Positions 17,261-25,557 of a DNA stretch of 64,000 nt are shown here, one piece after another; position 1 is the first letter of the stretch; the number at the start of each line of letters is the position of its first letter. A model generated the notes under the pieces. The model did no database searches, had not been told where the DNA came from, and was given only the letters and a program-made list of their open reading frames with translations. The DNA is from Candidatus Saganbacteria bacterium (GTDB lineage Bacteria > Margulisbacteria > WOR-1 > XYC2-FULL-46-14 > WPAF01), in the NCBI GenBank assembly GCA_016223205.1, contig JACRPM010000003.1, forward strand, positions 79,696 through 143,695. Reading direction: 5' to 3'. The position numbers and the translations under genes are program-made.

Positions 17261-18425
17261 AGGCGCCGGCGCCCGTGATCTTAACCTTCACGAGTTCGCC
17301 CGGCCTATATTTCCCGGACATTTTGACAGAACCATCGATCAAAGGAGCGTCATAACGAGTGCGGCCCCGGCCGCGGCCCTCGTATAAAACCTCAAGCTTT
17401 TTACCGATCAACTTAAGATTCAGCTCCTTCGCGATGCGTTTCTGCAATGGTAACAATCGATGTAAACGAAACCTTTTGACCTTTTCGGGAACCTGCCCCC
17501 TCTTTTTGGCTGCAGGCGTCCCTTTTTCCCGGCTAAAGATAAAAGCCCCTAACTTTTCGAATCTCACTTCCTTTATAAAATCCAACAATTCTTTAAATTC
17601 CGCATCGGTCTCCCCGGGGAAGCCGACGATGAAACTGGTCCGGATCGCTATTTTTGGTATTTCCCTCCTGATTTTTGAGATTAAATCAAGGATCTGTACG
17701 CGGGAGATGTGTCGATCCATCTCCCGCAGTATCCTATCATTAATATGCTGTAATGGCAAGTCGAGATATTTCACGATTTTGGGCTCGGTTTTGATCGTTT
17801 TTATCACTTTTTCGGTCAAATGAGCGGGATGGGCATACATCAGACGGATCCAGCGCAGGCCGCGGATATTTGCACTCCTCCTTAATATCTCGGACAATTG
17901 GGGATGGGCGGTAGTGTCCTGGGCGATGAAGATGACCTCTTTTACCCCTCTTTTTGCCAGCATTTTTACTTCGGATAAGATATCGGCCACCGATCGAAGT
18001 TTCAATTTACCGCGGATCTTGGGGATCAGGCAATAGGAACAGCGGTTGTTGCACCCTTCCGCGATCTTGACATAGGCGGTCCAGGGTGGGGTGGCTTTGA
18101 TGCGGGGGGCAGAATAGGGATGGAGGCCGATGCTATTTATATAGCCCTCACCCCCTTTTGTTCCCCCTCTCCCAGAGGTAGAGGGGGAATATTTCGGCAG
18201 ACAACCTGCCACATAAATTTTCTTCCGGTATTTGCGGAGCGAGCGGATGGTCTGCAGGGATTCATCACGGGCAGCTTTCAAAAAAGCGCAGGTGTTGACG
18301 ACGAACAGGTCGGCTTCCCTTTCTTTGTTGGTAAGCTCATAACCGGCCGAGACCAACTGGCCCATCAGGATTTCCGAGTCGCAAAGGTTTTTAGGGCAGC
18401 CTAAAGATATTACGCAGGCTTTCAT
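17244..18425 (-). CDS. rimO: Ribosomal protein S12 methylthiotransferase RimO, shortened by a repeat-containing segment
   Basis: 393 residues versus about 430-450 usual. Radical-SAM enzyme that methylthiolates an aspartate of ribosomal protein S12. Evidence: 'VISLGCPKNLCDSEILMGQL' at the start (first cluster Cys), 'VVNTCAFLKAARDES', 'VAGCLPKY', the radical SAM triplet 'GCNNRCSYC', 'IAQDTTAH', 'YLDLPLQHINDRILREM', and a C-terminal TRAM domain. After 'VAGCLPK' the usual stretch of about 50-60 residues (the Y..EL.EEIPEVDA.VG region) is absent. A short Gly/Ser-rich segment encoded by a palindromic repeat (18144-18187) stands in its place. All cluster cysteines remain, so it may still work. Confidence 0.92.
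   Translation of the reverse strand: MKACVISLGCPKNLCDSEILMGQLVSAGYELTNKEREADLFVVNTCAFLKAARDESLQTIRSLRKYRKKIYVAGCLPKYSPSTSGRGGTKGGEGYINSIGLHPYSAPRIKATPPWTAYVKIAEGCNNRCSYCLIPKIRGKLKLRSVADILSEVKMLAKRGVKEVIFIAQDTTAHPQLSEILRRSANIRGLRWIRLMYAHPAHLTEKVIKTIKTEPKIVKYLDLPLQHINDRILREMDRHISRVQILDLISKIRREIPKIAIRTSFIVGFPGETDAEFKELLDFIKEVRFEKLGAFIFSREKGTPAAKKRGQVPEKVKRFRLHRLLPLQKRIAKELNLKLIGKKLEVLYEGRGRGRTRYDAPLIDGSVKMSGKYRPGELVKVKITGAGAYDLVT
18144..18187. repeat. Palindromic repeat in rimO
   Basis: CCCTCACCCCC at 18144-18154 followed by the hairpin TTCCCCCTCT-cccagaggt-AGAGGGGGA (18160-18187). It matches the left part of the composite repeats at 2693 and 55908, and lies where RimO has lost conserved sequence. 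Confidence 0.7.
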
Positions 18426-18434
18426 GAGAATGTT

Positions 18435-18926
18435 TTATCGATAATTCACAAATTGAATTTCAATGGGCAGTTCGACCTTGCGCAGGACGGCGATCACGGC
18501 CTGCAGGTCGTCGATCTTCTTGGCGGAGACGCGGATCTGATCGCCCTGGATCTGGGTTTGGACCTTAACTCCGGAGTCCTTTATTCTCCTATTAATATCC
18601 TTGGCCTGCTCCTGGACTATGCCCTGCTTGATCTGGGCTTCCTGCCGGACGGTTCCCGCCAGGGCCTGCTCCACTTTCCCGTATTCCAGGGCCTTAAGTG
18701 AAATGCCGCGCTTCACCATCTTCCCCTGTAGGATATCAATGGTGCTCTTGAGCTTGAACTCATCATCGGAAACAATTATCAACTTATCGGTCTCGTGCTT
18801 GATCTCGGTCTTGCTGCCTTTAAAATCGAACCGCTGTCCGATCTCCTTGAGCGACATCTGGATGGCGTTGTCCAGCTCCTGGAGGTTTACTTTGGAGACG
18901 ATATCGAACGAATGATCCTGCGCCAT
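18435..18926 (-). CDS. yajQ: YajQ family nucleotide-binding protein (UPF0234)
   Basis: 163 residues, the normal family length. Typical stretches: 'HSFDIVSKVNLQELDNAIQM', 'RFDFKGSKTEIKHE', 'LISDDEFKLK'-like 'IIVSDDEFKLKSTIDILQGK', 'KRGISLKALEYG', 'QIQGDQIRVSAKKIDDLQAV'. Some members bind cyclic di-GMP and act as effectors. Divergent from lysC, sharing a 37-nt intergenic region. Confidence 0.92.
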   Translation of the reverse strand: MAQDHSFDIVSKVNLQELDNAIQMSLKEIGQRFDFKGSKTEIKHETDKLIIVSDDEFKLKSTIDILQGKMVKRGISLKALEYGKVEQALAGTVRQEAQIKQGIVQEQAKDINRRIKDSGVKVQTQIQGDQIRVSAKKIDDLQAVIAVLRKVELPIEIQFVNYR

Positions 18927-18945
18927 GCCCTAATTATTGCAAATG

Positions 18946-18954
18946 TGTTATAAT
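18946..18954 (+). promoter_or_regulatory. lysC extended -10 promoter
   Basis: TGTTATAAT at 18946-18954 is an extended -10 element. It ends 9 nt before the lysC ATG at 18964, placing the transcription start about 2-3 nt upstream of the codon. Confidence 0.55.
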
Positions 18955-18963
18955 TTTACAAGT

Positions 18964-20226
18964 ATGGAAGTCATCGTCCACAAATACGGCGGCACCTCGG
19001 TCGGCACCCCGGAAAAGATCAAAAAAGTAGCCGAACGGATCGCCCGGGTCAAACGCGAGGGTTATGAAATAGTGGTGGTGGTATCGGCCATGGGGCACAC
19101 TACCGACGAATTGATCGACCTGATGCATAAGGTTACCGACAGTCCCGATCCCCGCGAATACGACATGCTGGTCTCAACCGGCGAGCAGGTCTCGGCCGCG
19201 CTATTGGCCATGGCGCTGCAGAGCTTGGGCTGTCCCGCGATCTCCTTGACAGGCGGGCAGGCCGGAGTAGTGACCGAAGACATCTATAAAAAAGCCCGCA
19301 TCAAGGAAGTAAAGCTCGATCGGCTGAAAAAGGAATTGAAAGAAGATAAAGTGGTGGTGATCACCGGGTTTCAGGGCATTGACAGCGAAGGCAACATTAT
19401 AACCATCGGCCGGGGCGGGTCAGACACCTCCGCGGTGGCCATTGCCGCGGCCCTCAAGGCCCAGGTATGCGATATTTATACCGATGTGGACGGGGTTTAT
19501 ACCGCCGATCCGCGGATCGTTCCCGAAGCCCGCAAATTAAAGACCATCTCTTATGAAGAAATGCTGGAACTGGCGAGCTTAGGCGCGCAGGTCTTGCATC
19601 CCCGCTCGGTAGAGTGCGCCAGCATCTATAAGATGGTGATCCATCTGCGTTCTTCCCAAAAGGAAGACGAAGGCACATATATAGGTGAGGCCCCTCGACT
19701 CACTACGTTCGCTCGGGGCAAGGAGGCAGGAAAAATGGAAAAGAAAGAAGCGGTGAGAGGCATAGCGCTCGACGAGAATATCGCCAAGATCGGGATCTTA
19801 AAAGTGCCCGATAAGCCGGGGGTAGCGGCGGAGCTTTTCGGCGCGTTGGCTAAAGAGAAGATCAATGTGGACATGATCGTGCAGAGCATCCATTCCTCGG
19901 GAACCCAGGCCGACATGGCCTTTACCGTTGACGGCGCAGATCTGAAGAAAGCCTTGGAAGTGACCGAAAAAGCGGCCAAAAAACTAGGAGCGGGAGGAGT
20001 GGTTTCCGATCCCAAGGTTTGCAAGGTTTCCCTGGTAGGGGTGGGCATGGTCTCCCAGCCCGGCACTGCGGCCAAAATGTTCGAGACCCTAGCCGAGAAT
20101 AAGATCAATATACAGATGATCTCCACTTCCGAGATCAAGGTTTCCTGCGTGGTCGCGGCCGAAGCCGGCAAACGGGCGGTGCAGTTGCTGCACAAAGCTT
20201 TCGGTTTGGACAAGATATCCCAGTGA
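18964..20226 (+). CDS. lysC: Aspartate kinase, with a repeat-encoded insertion
   Basis: 420 residues from the ATG at 18964 (the family-typical 'MEVIVHKYGGTSVGTPEKI'); an ATG 27 nt earlier lies on the promoter and is rejected. First enzyme of the lysine, methionine and threonine pathway. Kinase motifs: KYGGTSV, 'VSTGEQVSAALLAMAL', 'GFQGIDSEGNIITIGRGGSD', 'YTDVDGVYTADPR'. Two C-terminal ACT domains (about 275-345 and 355-420) would bind feedback inhibitors. Between 'GTYI' and 'MEKKEAVRGIAL' about 16 residues (GEAPRLTTFARGKEAG) are encoded by a GC-rich palindrome at 19691-19718; this is the linker into the ACT region. Overlaps plsY by 4 nt. Confidence 0.95.
   Translation: MEVIVHKYGGTSVGTPEKIKKVAERIARVKREGYEIVVVVSAMGHTTDELIDLMHKVTDSPDPREYDMLVSTGEQVSAALLAMALQSLGCPAISLTGGQAGVVTEDIYKKARIKEVKLDRLKKELKEDKVVVITGFQGIDSEGNIITIGRGGSDTSAVAIAAALKAQVCDIYTDVDGVYTADPRIVPEARKLKTISYEEMLELASLGAQVLHPRSVECASIYKMVIHLRSSQKEDEGTYIGEAPRLTTFARGKEAGKMEKKEAVRGIALDENIAKIGILKVPDKPGVAAELFGALAKEKINVDMIVQSIHSSGTQADMAFTVDGADLKKALEVTEKAAKKLGAGGVVSDPKVCKVSLVGVGMVSQPGTAAKMFETLAENKINIQMISTSEIKVSCVVAAEAGKRAVQLLHKAFGLDKISQ
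19691..19718. repeat. P1-type palindrome in lysC
   Basis: CCCCTCGACT...GCTCGGGG, 28 bp. Related copies have CCCGAGC and GTCGAGG arms: next to tRNA-Gln (36182-36214), nested in the valS and UvrD-like insertions, and inside the composite repeat at 2703-2728. Confidence 0.7.
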
Positions 20227-20812
20227 ACCTGCTGTTCCTTTTTGCGGCTGCCTACCTGATCGGCTCCCTCCCTTTTAGCCTGATCTTTGCCAAATTGTTC
20301 AAGGGGGTGGACGTACGGCAGGTGGGGACGGGGAACGTGGGAGCCAGCAATACCCTGGTCTCCGCCGGGAAGCGCGCCGGGATACTGGCGGCGCTGTTCG
20401 ACCTGACCAAGGGCTTCGCGGTCATCATTCTGGCCAGGAGTTTTTCGGGAAGTGATGGAGTGATCGCGCTCTGCGCTTTTTTGGCGATCATGGGGCATGA
20501 TTTCCCGATCTATCTAAGGTTTAAGGGGGGCAAAGGGGTAGCGACCACGATCGGGGCGTTGCTGGCCATCAATCCCTATGCAGTGTGGGCGGGGATGGCG
20601 TTATATATCATCTTTTTGATATTGACCCGTTACTTGATCTTGAGCACTTTGCTGGCTATATCCCTGATGCCCATTCTGCTCTTCTATCTAAAAGAAGATA
20701 TTTGGTATATAATTTTTGCAGTTGCCGCCGCGCTCCTAATGGTCTTGGTGCATCGGGAAGACGTGAAGCGGCTGATCGAAGGCCGGGAGACAAAGTTCCC
20801 AAACGTAACTGT

Positions 20813-20822
<10 letters not shown>
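20223..20822 (+). CDS. plsY: Glycerol-3-phosphate acyltransferase PlsY
   Basis: 199 residues, membrane protein. Transfers acyl groups from acyl phosphate to glycerol-3-phosphate. Family motifs: 'AAYLIGSLPFSLIFAKLF', 'GTGNVGASNTLVSAGKRAG', 'GHDFPIYLRFKGGKGVATTIG', and a late 'VLVHREDVKRLIEGRETKF'. Five or so membrane helices. Its last 10 nt, including the TAG stop (20820-20822), are also the 5' end of the tRNA-Pro(CGG) gene on the same strand. Confidence 0.95.
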
Positions 20823-20889
<67 letters not shown>

Positions 20890-20906
20890 TCTAATATCCG
20901 AAAAAT

Positions 20907-20982
20907 CGGGGCGTGGCCCAGCTTGGTCTAAGGCGCTACCTTGGGGTGGTAGAGATCGTGGGTTCAAATCCCGCCGCCCCGA
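20907..20982 (+). tRNA. tRNA-Pro (anticodon GGG)
   Basis: Acceptor CGGGGCG (20907-20913) pairs with CGCCCCG (20975-20981), discriminator A. Anticodon arm CTACC-TTGGGGT-GGTAG gives GGG, reading CCC/CCU. No CCA is encoded. The flanking sequence is also complementary (AAAAAT before, ATTTTT after), so the whole gene has a 13-bp outer helix with a T-tract. Confidence 0.94.
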
Positions 20983-20985
20983 TTT

Positions 20986-21801
20986 TTATTGCGGAAAAAC
21001 GAGAGTGTAACTGTTGCCGTCTTGCAGGACATTAACCCCATCTTGGGGGACATCATCCGATTGGATAGGGTCGCGGATATTGTTGCCGCGCATTAGATCG
21101 ACCTCAAAATAAGCTTCTCCCAATCTTTCCGAAAGAGACATGCCGTAATTTACGCCGTTGACCTGGTCCGCCGGAGAAGGATGGATATCGTTGTGTCGCC
21201 TGCCGGAGTAAACGGCGATCCTGCGGCCTTGATCCAATAGGAAATTAATATGCGCCAGCGAATGCCGGGTGATTTCGCCAATGGCCCGGAGACGGAGATC
21301 GTCCCTCGCAGAAAAATCCGGTTGAAGGATGGTCTCCTCGGCGGTTTCGGGGCTCAACCCGCCGGGGCGGATCCTAATTCCCAGTTCGCGCGCCCGATAA
21401 AGCAGCTCCTTTATTTCGCAGGCCTCGACATATAAATTAATGTTGGCCAGAAGTGCCGGGGTTTCCTTTGAATTCAGTCGGCCGGTCTTATAAAATATGG
21501 CAAGATTTTTTTCTATGGCCGGATCGTAAAATAGGATCTCCAGAACGAGGTCCGTTATCCCGGATTCGGCCAACGAGGGAAGAATTTCGGCGGTAAATAC
21601 CCCGACCATACTTTGGTTTAGCCGTCGGGGATGGATCTCCCCGAAAGCAATTACCTGCGGGTCGTCCGCCAGAATGTCCTCCACAACTTCACCGGCTGAT
21701 TGGAAATGAAGGAGACCTTCTTCGAGCGGGGGGGCGGCAACCTGCTTAAGGCGTGCACCATAGACCGCGAAACCGTAGCTATTGGCAGCTGCTATCCTCA
21801 T
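20986..21801 (-). CDS. ChaN/TIKI-like haem-binding or esterase-fold protein
   Basis: 271 residues, no clear signal peptide. The core 'PQVIAFGEIHPRRLNQSMVG' followed by 'LPSLAESGITDLVLEILFYDP' matches the ChaN/TIKI/EreA-like fold (GExH motif with a downstream Glu, 'DLVLE'). 'SLAHINFLLDQGRRIAVYSG' then 'RRHNDIHPSP' gives a second His-rich segment as in this superfamily. ChaN members bind haem; others are metalloproteases or esterases. Which applies here cannot be told. The start codon lies inside an 8-bp inverted repeat (21795-21819). The 3' end faces the tRNA-Pro pair. Confidence 0.5.
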   Translation of the reverse strand: MRIAAANSYGFAVYGARLKQVAAPPLEEGLLHFQSAGEVVEDILADDPQVIAFGEIHPRRLNQSMVGVFTAEILPSLAESGITDLVLEILFYDPAIEKNLAIFYKTGRLNSKETPALLANINLYVEACEIKELLYRARELGIRIRPGGLSPETAEETILQPDFSARDDLRLRAIGEITRHSLAHINFLLDQGRRIAVYSGRRHNDIHPSPADQVNGVNYGMSLSERLGEAYFEVDLMRGNNIRDPIQSDDVPQDGVNVLQDGNSYTLVFPQ

Positions 21802-21819
21802 GCCTGTTTATCATGAGGA
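21795..21819. promoter_or_regulatory. Inverted repeat spanning the start codon of the ChaN-like gene
   Basis: TCCTCATG (21795-21802) and CATGAGGA (21812-21819) are perfectly complementary with a 9-nt loop. The ATG of the minus-strand gene (21801-21799) is within the left arm, so a hairpin in the mRNA would hide the start codon. Confidence 0.35.
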
Positions 21820-21876
21820 AATTCTAGAAATTTCAGGCGAAAAGAGAAATTACTCGAAGGTCATGACATCGGAACT

Positions 21877-22491
21877 TTATTGATCGGAGCTCAATATCTT
21901 CACTCCCGGGGCAACATGGATCGTAAGAATTCTGCCGTCGGCTAAGGTTACCTGCATTTCAGAATAATCTTCGGGAAAAGTCATGACGGTATTGGCTTCT
22001 CTTGGCTCTTTGGTCGCGCCGGCCGAGGCATGTGAAGCTTCATCGTCGGGAGGAGGGGCAGGAGGCGTTTGAACCTCGAGCGTGGCTTCGCCTAGGTGCA
22101 ACTCGACATTTCTTTGAGCTACCCGGGGTCGCTGCGATTCTATCCCTTCTTCCTCGTCTTCATTTTCTTCCGGCGGAGAGGGCGGGAAATATGCCACCTC
22201 GCAAACCCCTCGGCGAGTGGCTAAACTTAAAAGCTCGGCTTGTAATTTCTCTAATAGGTCGGCCGGGATACTTCCGGAAGTTTCAACGACCAGTTCACCG
22301 GAGCCGTCCTCAATGTTAAAGTAGATCCCATAAGCTTCTTCGGCCGGCAGATCATGAGCGAGGAGGAAAGAGCGAATTCGCTGGGCAGCCGCCCGCTTGA
22401 AGCTTTCAATGGCAGTTCCCGGACCTTGCGTTTGACGGGATTCATTGGTAAAACATTGGGTACTGTCGACATAGGATTCCACTCTGGTCAT
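21877..22491 (-). CDS. Hypothetical soluble protein with Pro/Glu-rich middle
   Basis: 204 residues from the ATG at 22491, which has GGGGTGAG upstream; an in-frame ATG at 22515 would add eight residues. Residues about 35-110 look like a compact alpha/beta domain ('RRAAAQRIRSFLLAHDLPAEE'-type helix, 'YGIYFNIEDGSGELVVETSG', 'LLSLATRRGVCEVAYF'). About 110-165 is acidic and Pro-rich. The tail 'MQVTLADGRILTIHVAPGVK' forms strands. No signal peptide and no family recognised. Divergent from the helicase-nuclease gene. Confidence 0.5.
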   Translation of the reverse strand: MTRVESYVDSTQCFTNESRQTQGPGTAIESFKRAAAQRIRSFLLAHDLPAEEAYGIYFNIEDGSGELVVETSGSIPADLLEKLQAELLSLATRRGVCEVAYFPPSPPEENEDEEEGIESQRPRVAQRNVELHLGEATLEVQTPPAPPPDDEASHASAGATKEPREANTVMTFPEDYSEMQVTLADGRILTIHVAPGVKILSSDQ

Positions 22492-22545
22492 ATTGCTCTC
22501 ACCCCATTTTGGCAATCTAATAATATTATCGGTTATTCTAGTTGT

Positions 22546-22574
22546 GAACTTGCATGTTGGGGAAGTAGTATAAT
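22546..22574 (+). promoter_or_regulatory. Promoter of the helicase-nuclease gene, with GAACTTGCATGT motif
   Basis: TATAAT at 22569-22574, seven nt before the ATG at 22582, so the mRNA would start at or next to the start codon. GAACTTGCATGT at 22546-22557 repeats the 12-mer found upstream of mazG. Confidence 0.5.
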
Positions 22575-22581
22575 AGGTTAA

Positions 22582-25557
22582 ATGATCCCCCTCAAAGAGA
22601 TGTTAAAGGGATTAAATTCCGAACAAGCCAAAGCTGTCACCCATGGCGAAGGCCCCCTTTTGATCATTGCGGGGGCCGGCACCGGGAAAACCACAGTCAT
22701 TACCCGCCGGATCGCCTACCTGATAGCCCAAAAAAAAGCCAAACCGGGCGAAATATTAGCGCTCACCTTTACCGATAAAGCCGCACAAGAGATGGAGGCC
22801 CGGGTAGATATAATGGTACCGTATGGTTTTGTGGATGTTAGCCTTTCCACCTTCCACGCTTTCGGCGACAGGGTGCTGCGGGACCATGCCCTAGACCTGG
22901 GCCTGCGTCCTGACTATCGGGTGATCTCCCTTTCCGAGCAGATCATTTTCTTCCGTGAGCATATCTTTGAATTCCCTCTTCATTATTATAAATCTCTGGG
23001 GGACCCGACCAAGCATATTGAGGCCCTACTGGGGGTTATCAGCCGGGCGAAGGACGAGGATGTTAGCCCGGAGGAGTTTCTAGCTTGGGCAAAAAAGAAA
23101 CCCCCTCTCAATCTCCCCCTTGCCAAGGGGGAGATGTCCCGAGCCAAGTCGAGGGACAGAGGGGGTGAAAGAGGGCAACAATTAGAAGTTGCCCGGATCT
23201 ATAAAAAATATCAGGAGTTGAAAGCGGAAAAGGGGCTGGTGGATTTTGGGGATCAGGTGAGCTTAACGCTCAAACTATTCCGAAAATACTCTTCAGTCCT
23301 TAAGGAATATCTGAAGAAATACAAATTCATCCTGGTCGATGAGTTCCAGGATACCAATTATGCCCAGTTCGAATTGCTCAAGCTTTTGGCCGGAAAGAAC
23401 GCCAACCTGACCGTGGTTGGGGATGACGACCAATCCATCTACAAGTTCCGCGGGGCGGCCATCTCCAACATCCTCTCCTTTGAGAAGGTTTATAAAAAAT
23501 GCAAAAAGATCGTTTTGACCAAGAACTATCGTTCCACCCAGATCATCTTGGATTCCGCCCGCCGCCTCATCAAATTCAATGACCCGGAACGACTGGAGAT
23601 CAAGGCCAAAGTAGACAAGCGATTAGTTGCGGTTTCGGAAACTGCGGCTGAACGCCGCGGTTCCAAACGAGTCGAACACAAACATTTTGACCGAGTCACC
23701 TCCGAGGCCGATTGGGTGGCGCAAATCATCAATGAAAAGAAATATCCGCTGAAGGAATACGCCATCCTAGTCCGCTCCAATGCCGACGCGGAGCCCTTCC
23801 GCCAGGCGCTCAATATCCTGGGGATCCCGCATCAGTTCTCGGGTGGGGGAGGGCTCTATGTCTTTCCGGAGATAAAACTGCTGGTCTCCTTCCTGCGGGT
23901 GATCGGGGATCCTTCGGATTCGGTATCGCTATACGACCTGTCGCTTTCGGAGGTCTACCAGTTAGATCCGCTGGACCTGCAGAAGATGAACACTTTTGCC
24001 GGCCGGCGCAATTTAACCCTGCACCATGTCTTTACCCACCTTGAAGAATCGCAAGTGCGGAATTCGGAATTCGGAGTGCTGAATGATATAAGAGAGGAGA
24101 GCCGGGCCACGGTCAAAAAGATCATGGAAGACATAGGGCATTACCTGGCTTTTGCCAAACAAAAGGCCGCCGGCGAAGTTCTCCATCAATTCCTTAAAAA
24201 ATCGGGGTACCTCGCCAAGCTGACCCGTGAACAGAGCGTGGAGAATGAAAATCGCATCCAGAATATCGCGCAGTTCTTCGAGAAGGTCACCGAATTCAAG
24301 GAGATCGCGGAGATCGACCGGGTCTCGGAATTCGTAAGGCACCTCAATATCCTCAAGGAAGCCGGGGACGATCCAGAGTCGGCCCAGCCGGACTTTGACG
24401 CGGACGCGGTGCAGGTGTTGACCCTCCATAAAGCGAAGGGACTGGAATTCTCCGTGGTCTTTCTGGTCTCACTGGTGGCTGATAAATTCCCGGTAAGGAC
24501 CAGAAAACATCCCATTGAATTACCTGAAGAATTGATCAAGGAAGAAATCCCGCCCGGCGATTTTCACCTGATGGAGGAACGGCGGCTTTTCTATGTGGGT
24601 ATGACCCGCGCCAAGCGGGAGCTATATTTAACTTCCGCGGTCGATTATGGAGGCAAACGTGACCGTAAGGTCTCCCAGTTCGTGCTCGAAGCTTTAGATA
24701 TGCCCAAGGCCGACATTTCGGTCTTAAAAAGGCCGGCCTTAACCCAGATCGAGCTGTTCGCCGCGCCCGAGGCGATCATTCCATTAGAGAGGAAAAGGAC
24801 CAAGGACGAGGTTCTGCCGCTTTCCCACTATCAGATAGATGACTACCTGACCTGTCCCTTAAAATATAAATATGTGCATATCTTGCGTGTGCCGCTTTTG
24901 CCCAATCAGCAGATAATCTATGGGGCGGCCCTGCACCAGGCAGTTCAGACCTATTTCACCGCCAAAAAGAACCGGCAGAAGTTCACCGAAAAGCAATTAT
25001 TAGACACCTTTGCCAACAACTGGTCGTCAGAAGGATTTATCTCCCGTGCCCACGAAGAGCAGAGATTTGCCGCAGGAAAGACAGCCCTTAAAAGATTTTA
25101 TAAGACCGAGAAAAAGCGCGGCCGCGTTCCGCTGTATGTTGAGGAAAAGTTCGCTTTTACCGATGAGGGGATGGAAGTGAGGGGGAGATGGGATCTGGTC
25201 GAAGAGTCACGAGTCACGGGTCGCGGGTCGCAGATCTTTATTGTAGATTTCAAGTCGTCGGAGGTGAAGACACAGAAGGAAGCCGACCGGCGGGTCAAGA
25301 ACAGCTTACAGCTTTCAATTTATGCTCTGTCTTGGCAAAAGAAATACGGCCGCTTGCCCGATTCTCTGGAGCTTTACTTTTTAGAAAGCGGGTTAGTGGG
25401 ATCGACTACTATCAATAAAGAGCAGACCGACGAAACCTGGGAAGAGATCAGCAAAGTGGGAAAAGGGATAAGGGAAGCGGATTATCGCGCCACTCCCAGC
25501 TTTCGCTCCTGCAGTTATTGCCCATATAATGAGATCTGTCCCAGCTCGGCGGTTTAA
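22582..25557 (+). CDS. UvrD/AddA-like helicase fused to a PD-(D/E)XK nuclease, carrying four repeat insertions
   Basis: 991 residues. Superfamily 1 helicase motifs: Walker A 'IIAGAGTGKTTVITRRIAYL', Ia 'ALTFTDKAAQEM', II 'ILVDEFQDTNYAQFELLK', III 'VVGDDDQSIYKFRGA', IV 'LTKNYRST', V 'VQVLTLHKAKGLEFSVVFLV', VI 'LFYVGMTRAKRELYLT'. The C-terminal quarter is a RecB-type nuclease: 'LSHYQIDDYLTCPLKYKY', 'YGAALHQAVQTYF', 'FIVDFKSSE'. Final cysteines 'CSYCPYNEIC' plus the one in LTCP would bind an iron-sulfur cluster as in AddB/AdnB. Likely a double-strand-break end-processing or repair enzyme. Four extra segments are repeat-encoded: 23101-23166, 23631-23668, 24055-24082 and 25204-25231, all in frame. 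Its end overlaps rmuC by 4 nt. Confidence 0.9.
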   Translation: MIPLKEMLKGLNSEQAKAVTHGEGPLLIIAGAGTGKTTVITRRIAYLIAQKKAKPGEILALTFTDKAAQEMEARVDIMVPYGFVDVSLSTFHAFGDRVLRDHALDLGLRPDYRVISLSEQIIFFREHIFEFPLHYYKSLGDPTKHIEALLGVISRAKDEDVSPEEFLAWAKKKPPLNLPLAKGEMSRAKSRDRGGERGQQLEVARIYKKYQELKAEKGLVDFGDQVSLTLKLFRKYSSVLKEYLKKYKFILVDEFQDTNYAQFELLKLLAGKNANLTVVGDDDQSIYKFRGAAISNILSFEKVYKKCKKIVLTKNYRSTQIILDSARRLIKFNDPERLEIKAKVDKRLVAVSETAAERRGSKRVEHKHFDRVTSEADWVAQIINEKKYPLKEYAILVRSNADAEPFRQALNILGIPHQFSGGGGLYVFPEIKLLVSFLRVIGDPSDSVSLYDLSLSEVYQLDPLDLQKMNTFAGRRNLTLHHVFTHLEESQVRNSEFGVLNDIREESRATVKKIMEDIGHYLAFAKQKAAGEVLHQFLKKSGYLAKLTREQSVENENRIQNIAQFFEKVTEFKEIAEIDRVSEFVRHLNILKEAGDDPESAQPDFDADAVQVLTLHKAKGLEFSVVFLVSLVADKFPVRTRKHPIELPEELIKEEIPPGDFHLMEERRLFYVGMTRAKRELYLTSAVDYGGKRDRKVSQFVLEALDMPKADISVLKRPALTQIELFAAPEAIIPLERKRTKDEVLPLSHYQIDDYLTCPLKYKYVHILRVPLLPNQQIIYGAALHQAVQTYFTAKKNRQKFTEKQLLDTFANNWSSEGFISRAHEEQRFAAGKTALKRFYKTEKKRGRVPLYVEEKFAFTDEGMEVRGRWDLVEESRVTGRGSQIFIVDFKSSEVKTQKEADRRVKNSLQLSIYALSWQKKYGRLPDSLELYFLESGLVGSTTINKEQTDETWEEISKVGKGIREADYRATPSFRSCSYCPYNEICPSSAV
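23101..23166. repeat. Palindromic repeat inserted in frame in the helicase-nuclease gene
   Basis: CCCCCTCT outer arm, inner hairpin ATCTCCCCCTT-gcc-AAGGGGGAGAT, nested palindrome GTCCCGAGCcaaGTCGAGGGAC on the right side, then AGAGGGGG. It is read as N-L-P-L-A-K-G-E-M-S-R and so on. The nested palindrome sits in the opposite arm from the one in valS. Confidence 0.85.
23631..23668. repeat. P3-type palindrome in the helicase-nuclease gene
   Basis: 38 bp running from GGTTTCGGAAACTGCGGC to GCCGCGGTTCCAAAC. Its reverse complement matches the queA copy at 32246-32277 at 28 of 32 positions (TTGGAACCGCGGCGTT core). Confidence 0.75.
24055..24082. repeat. Heptanucleotide tandem repeat in the helicase-nuclease gene
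   Basis: Four 7-bp units: GTGCGGA, ATTCGGA, ATTCGGA, GTGCTGA. Encodes 'VRNSEFGVLN' inside the 1B/2B-type region. The unit is the reverse complement of that in tgt (33587-33621). Confidence 0.8.
25204..25231. repeat. Heptanucleotide tandem repeat in the nuclease part of the helicase-nuclease gene
   Basis: Four 7-bp units: GAGTCAC, GAGTCAC, GGGTCGC, GGGTCGC. Encodes 'ESRVTGRGS' just before the nuclease strand 'IFIVDFKSSE'. Confidence 0.85.
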
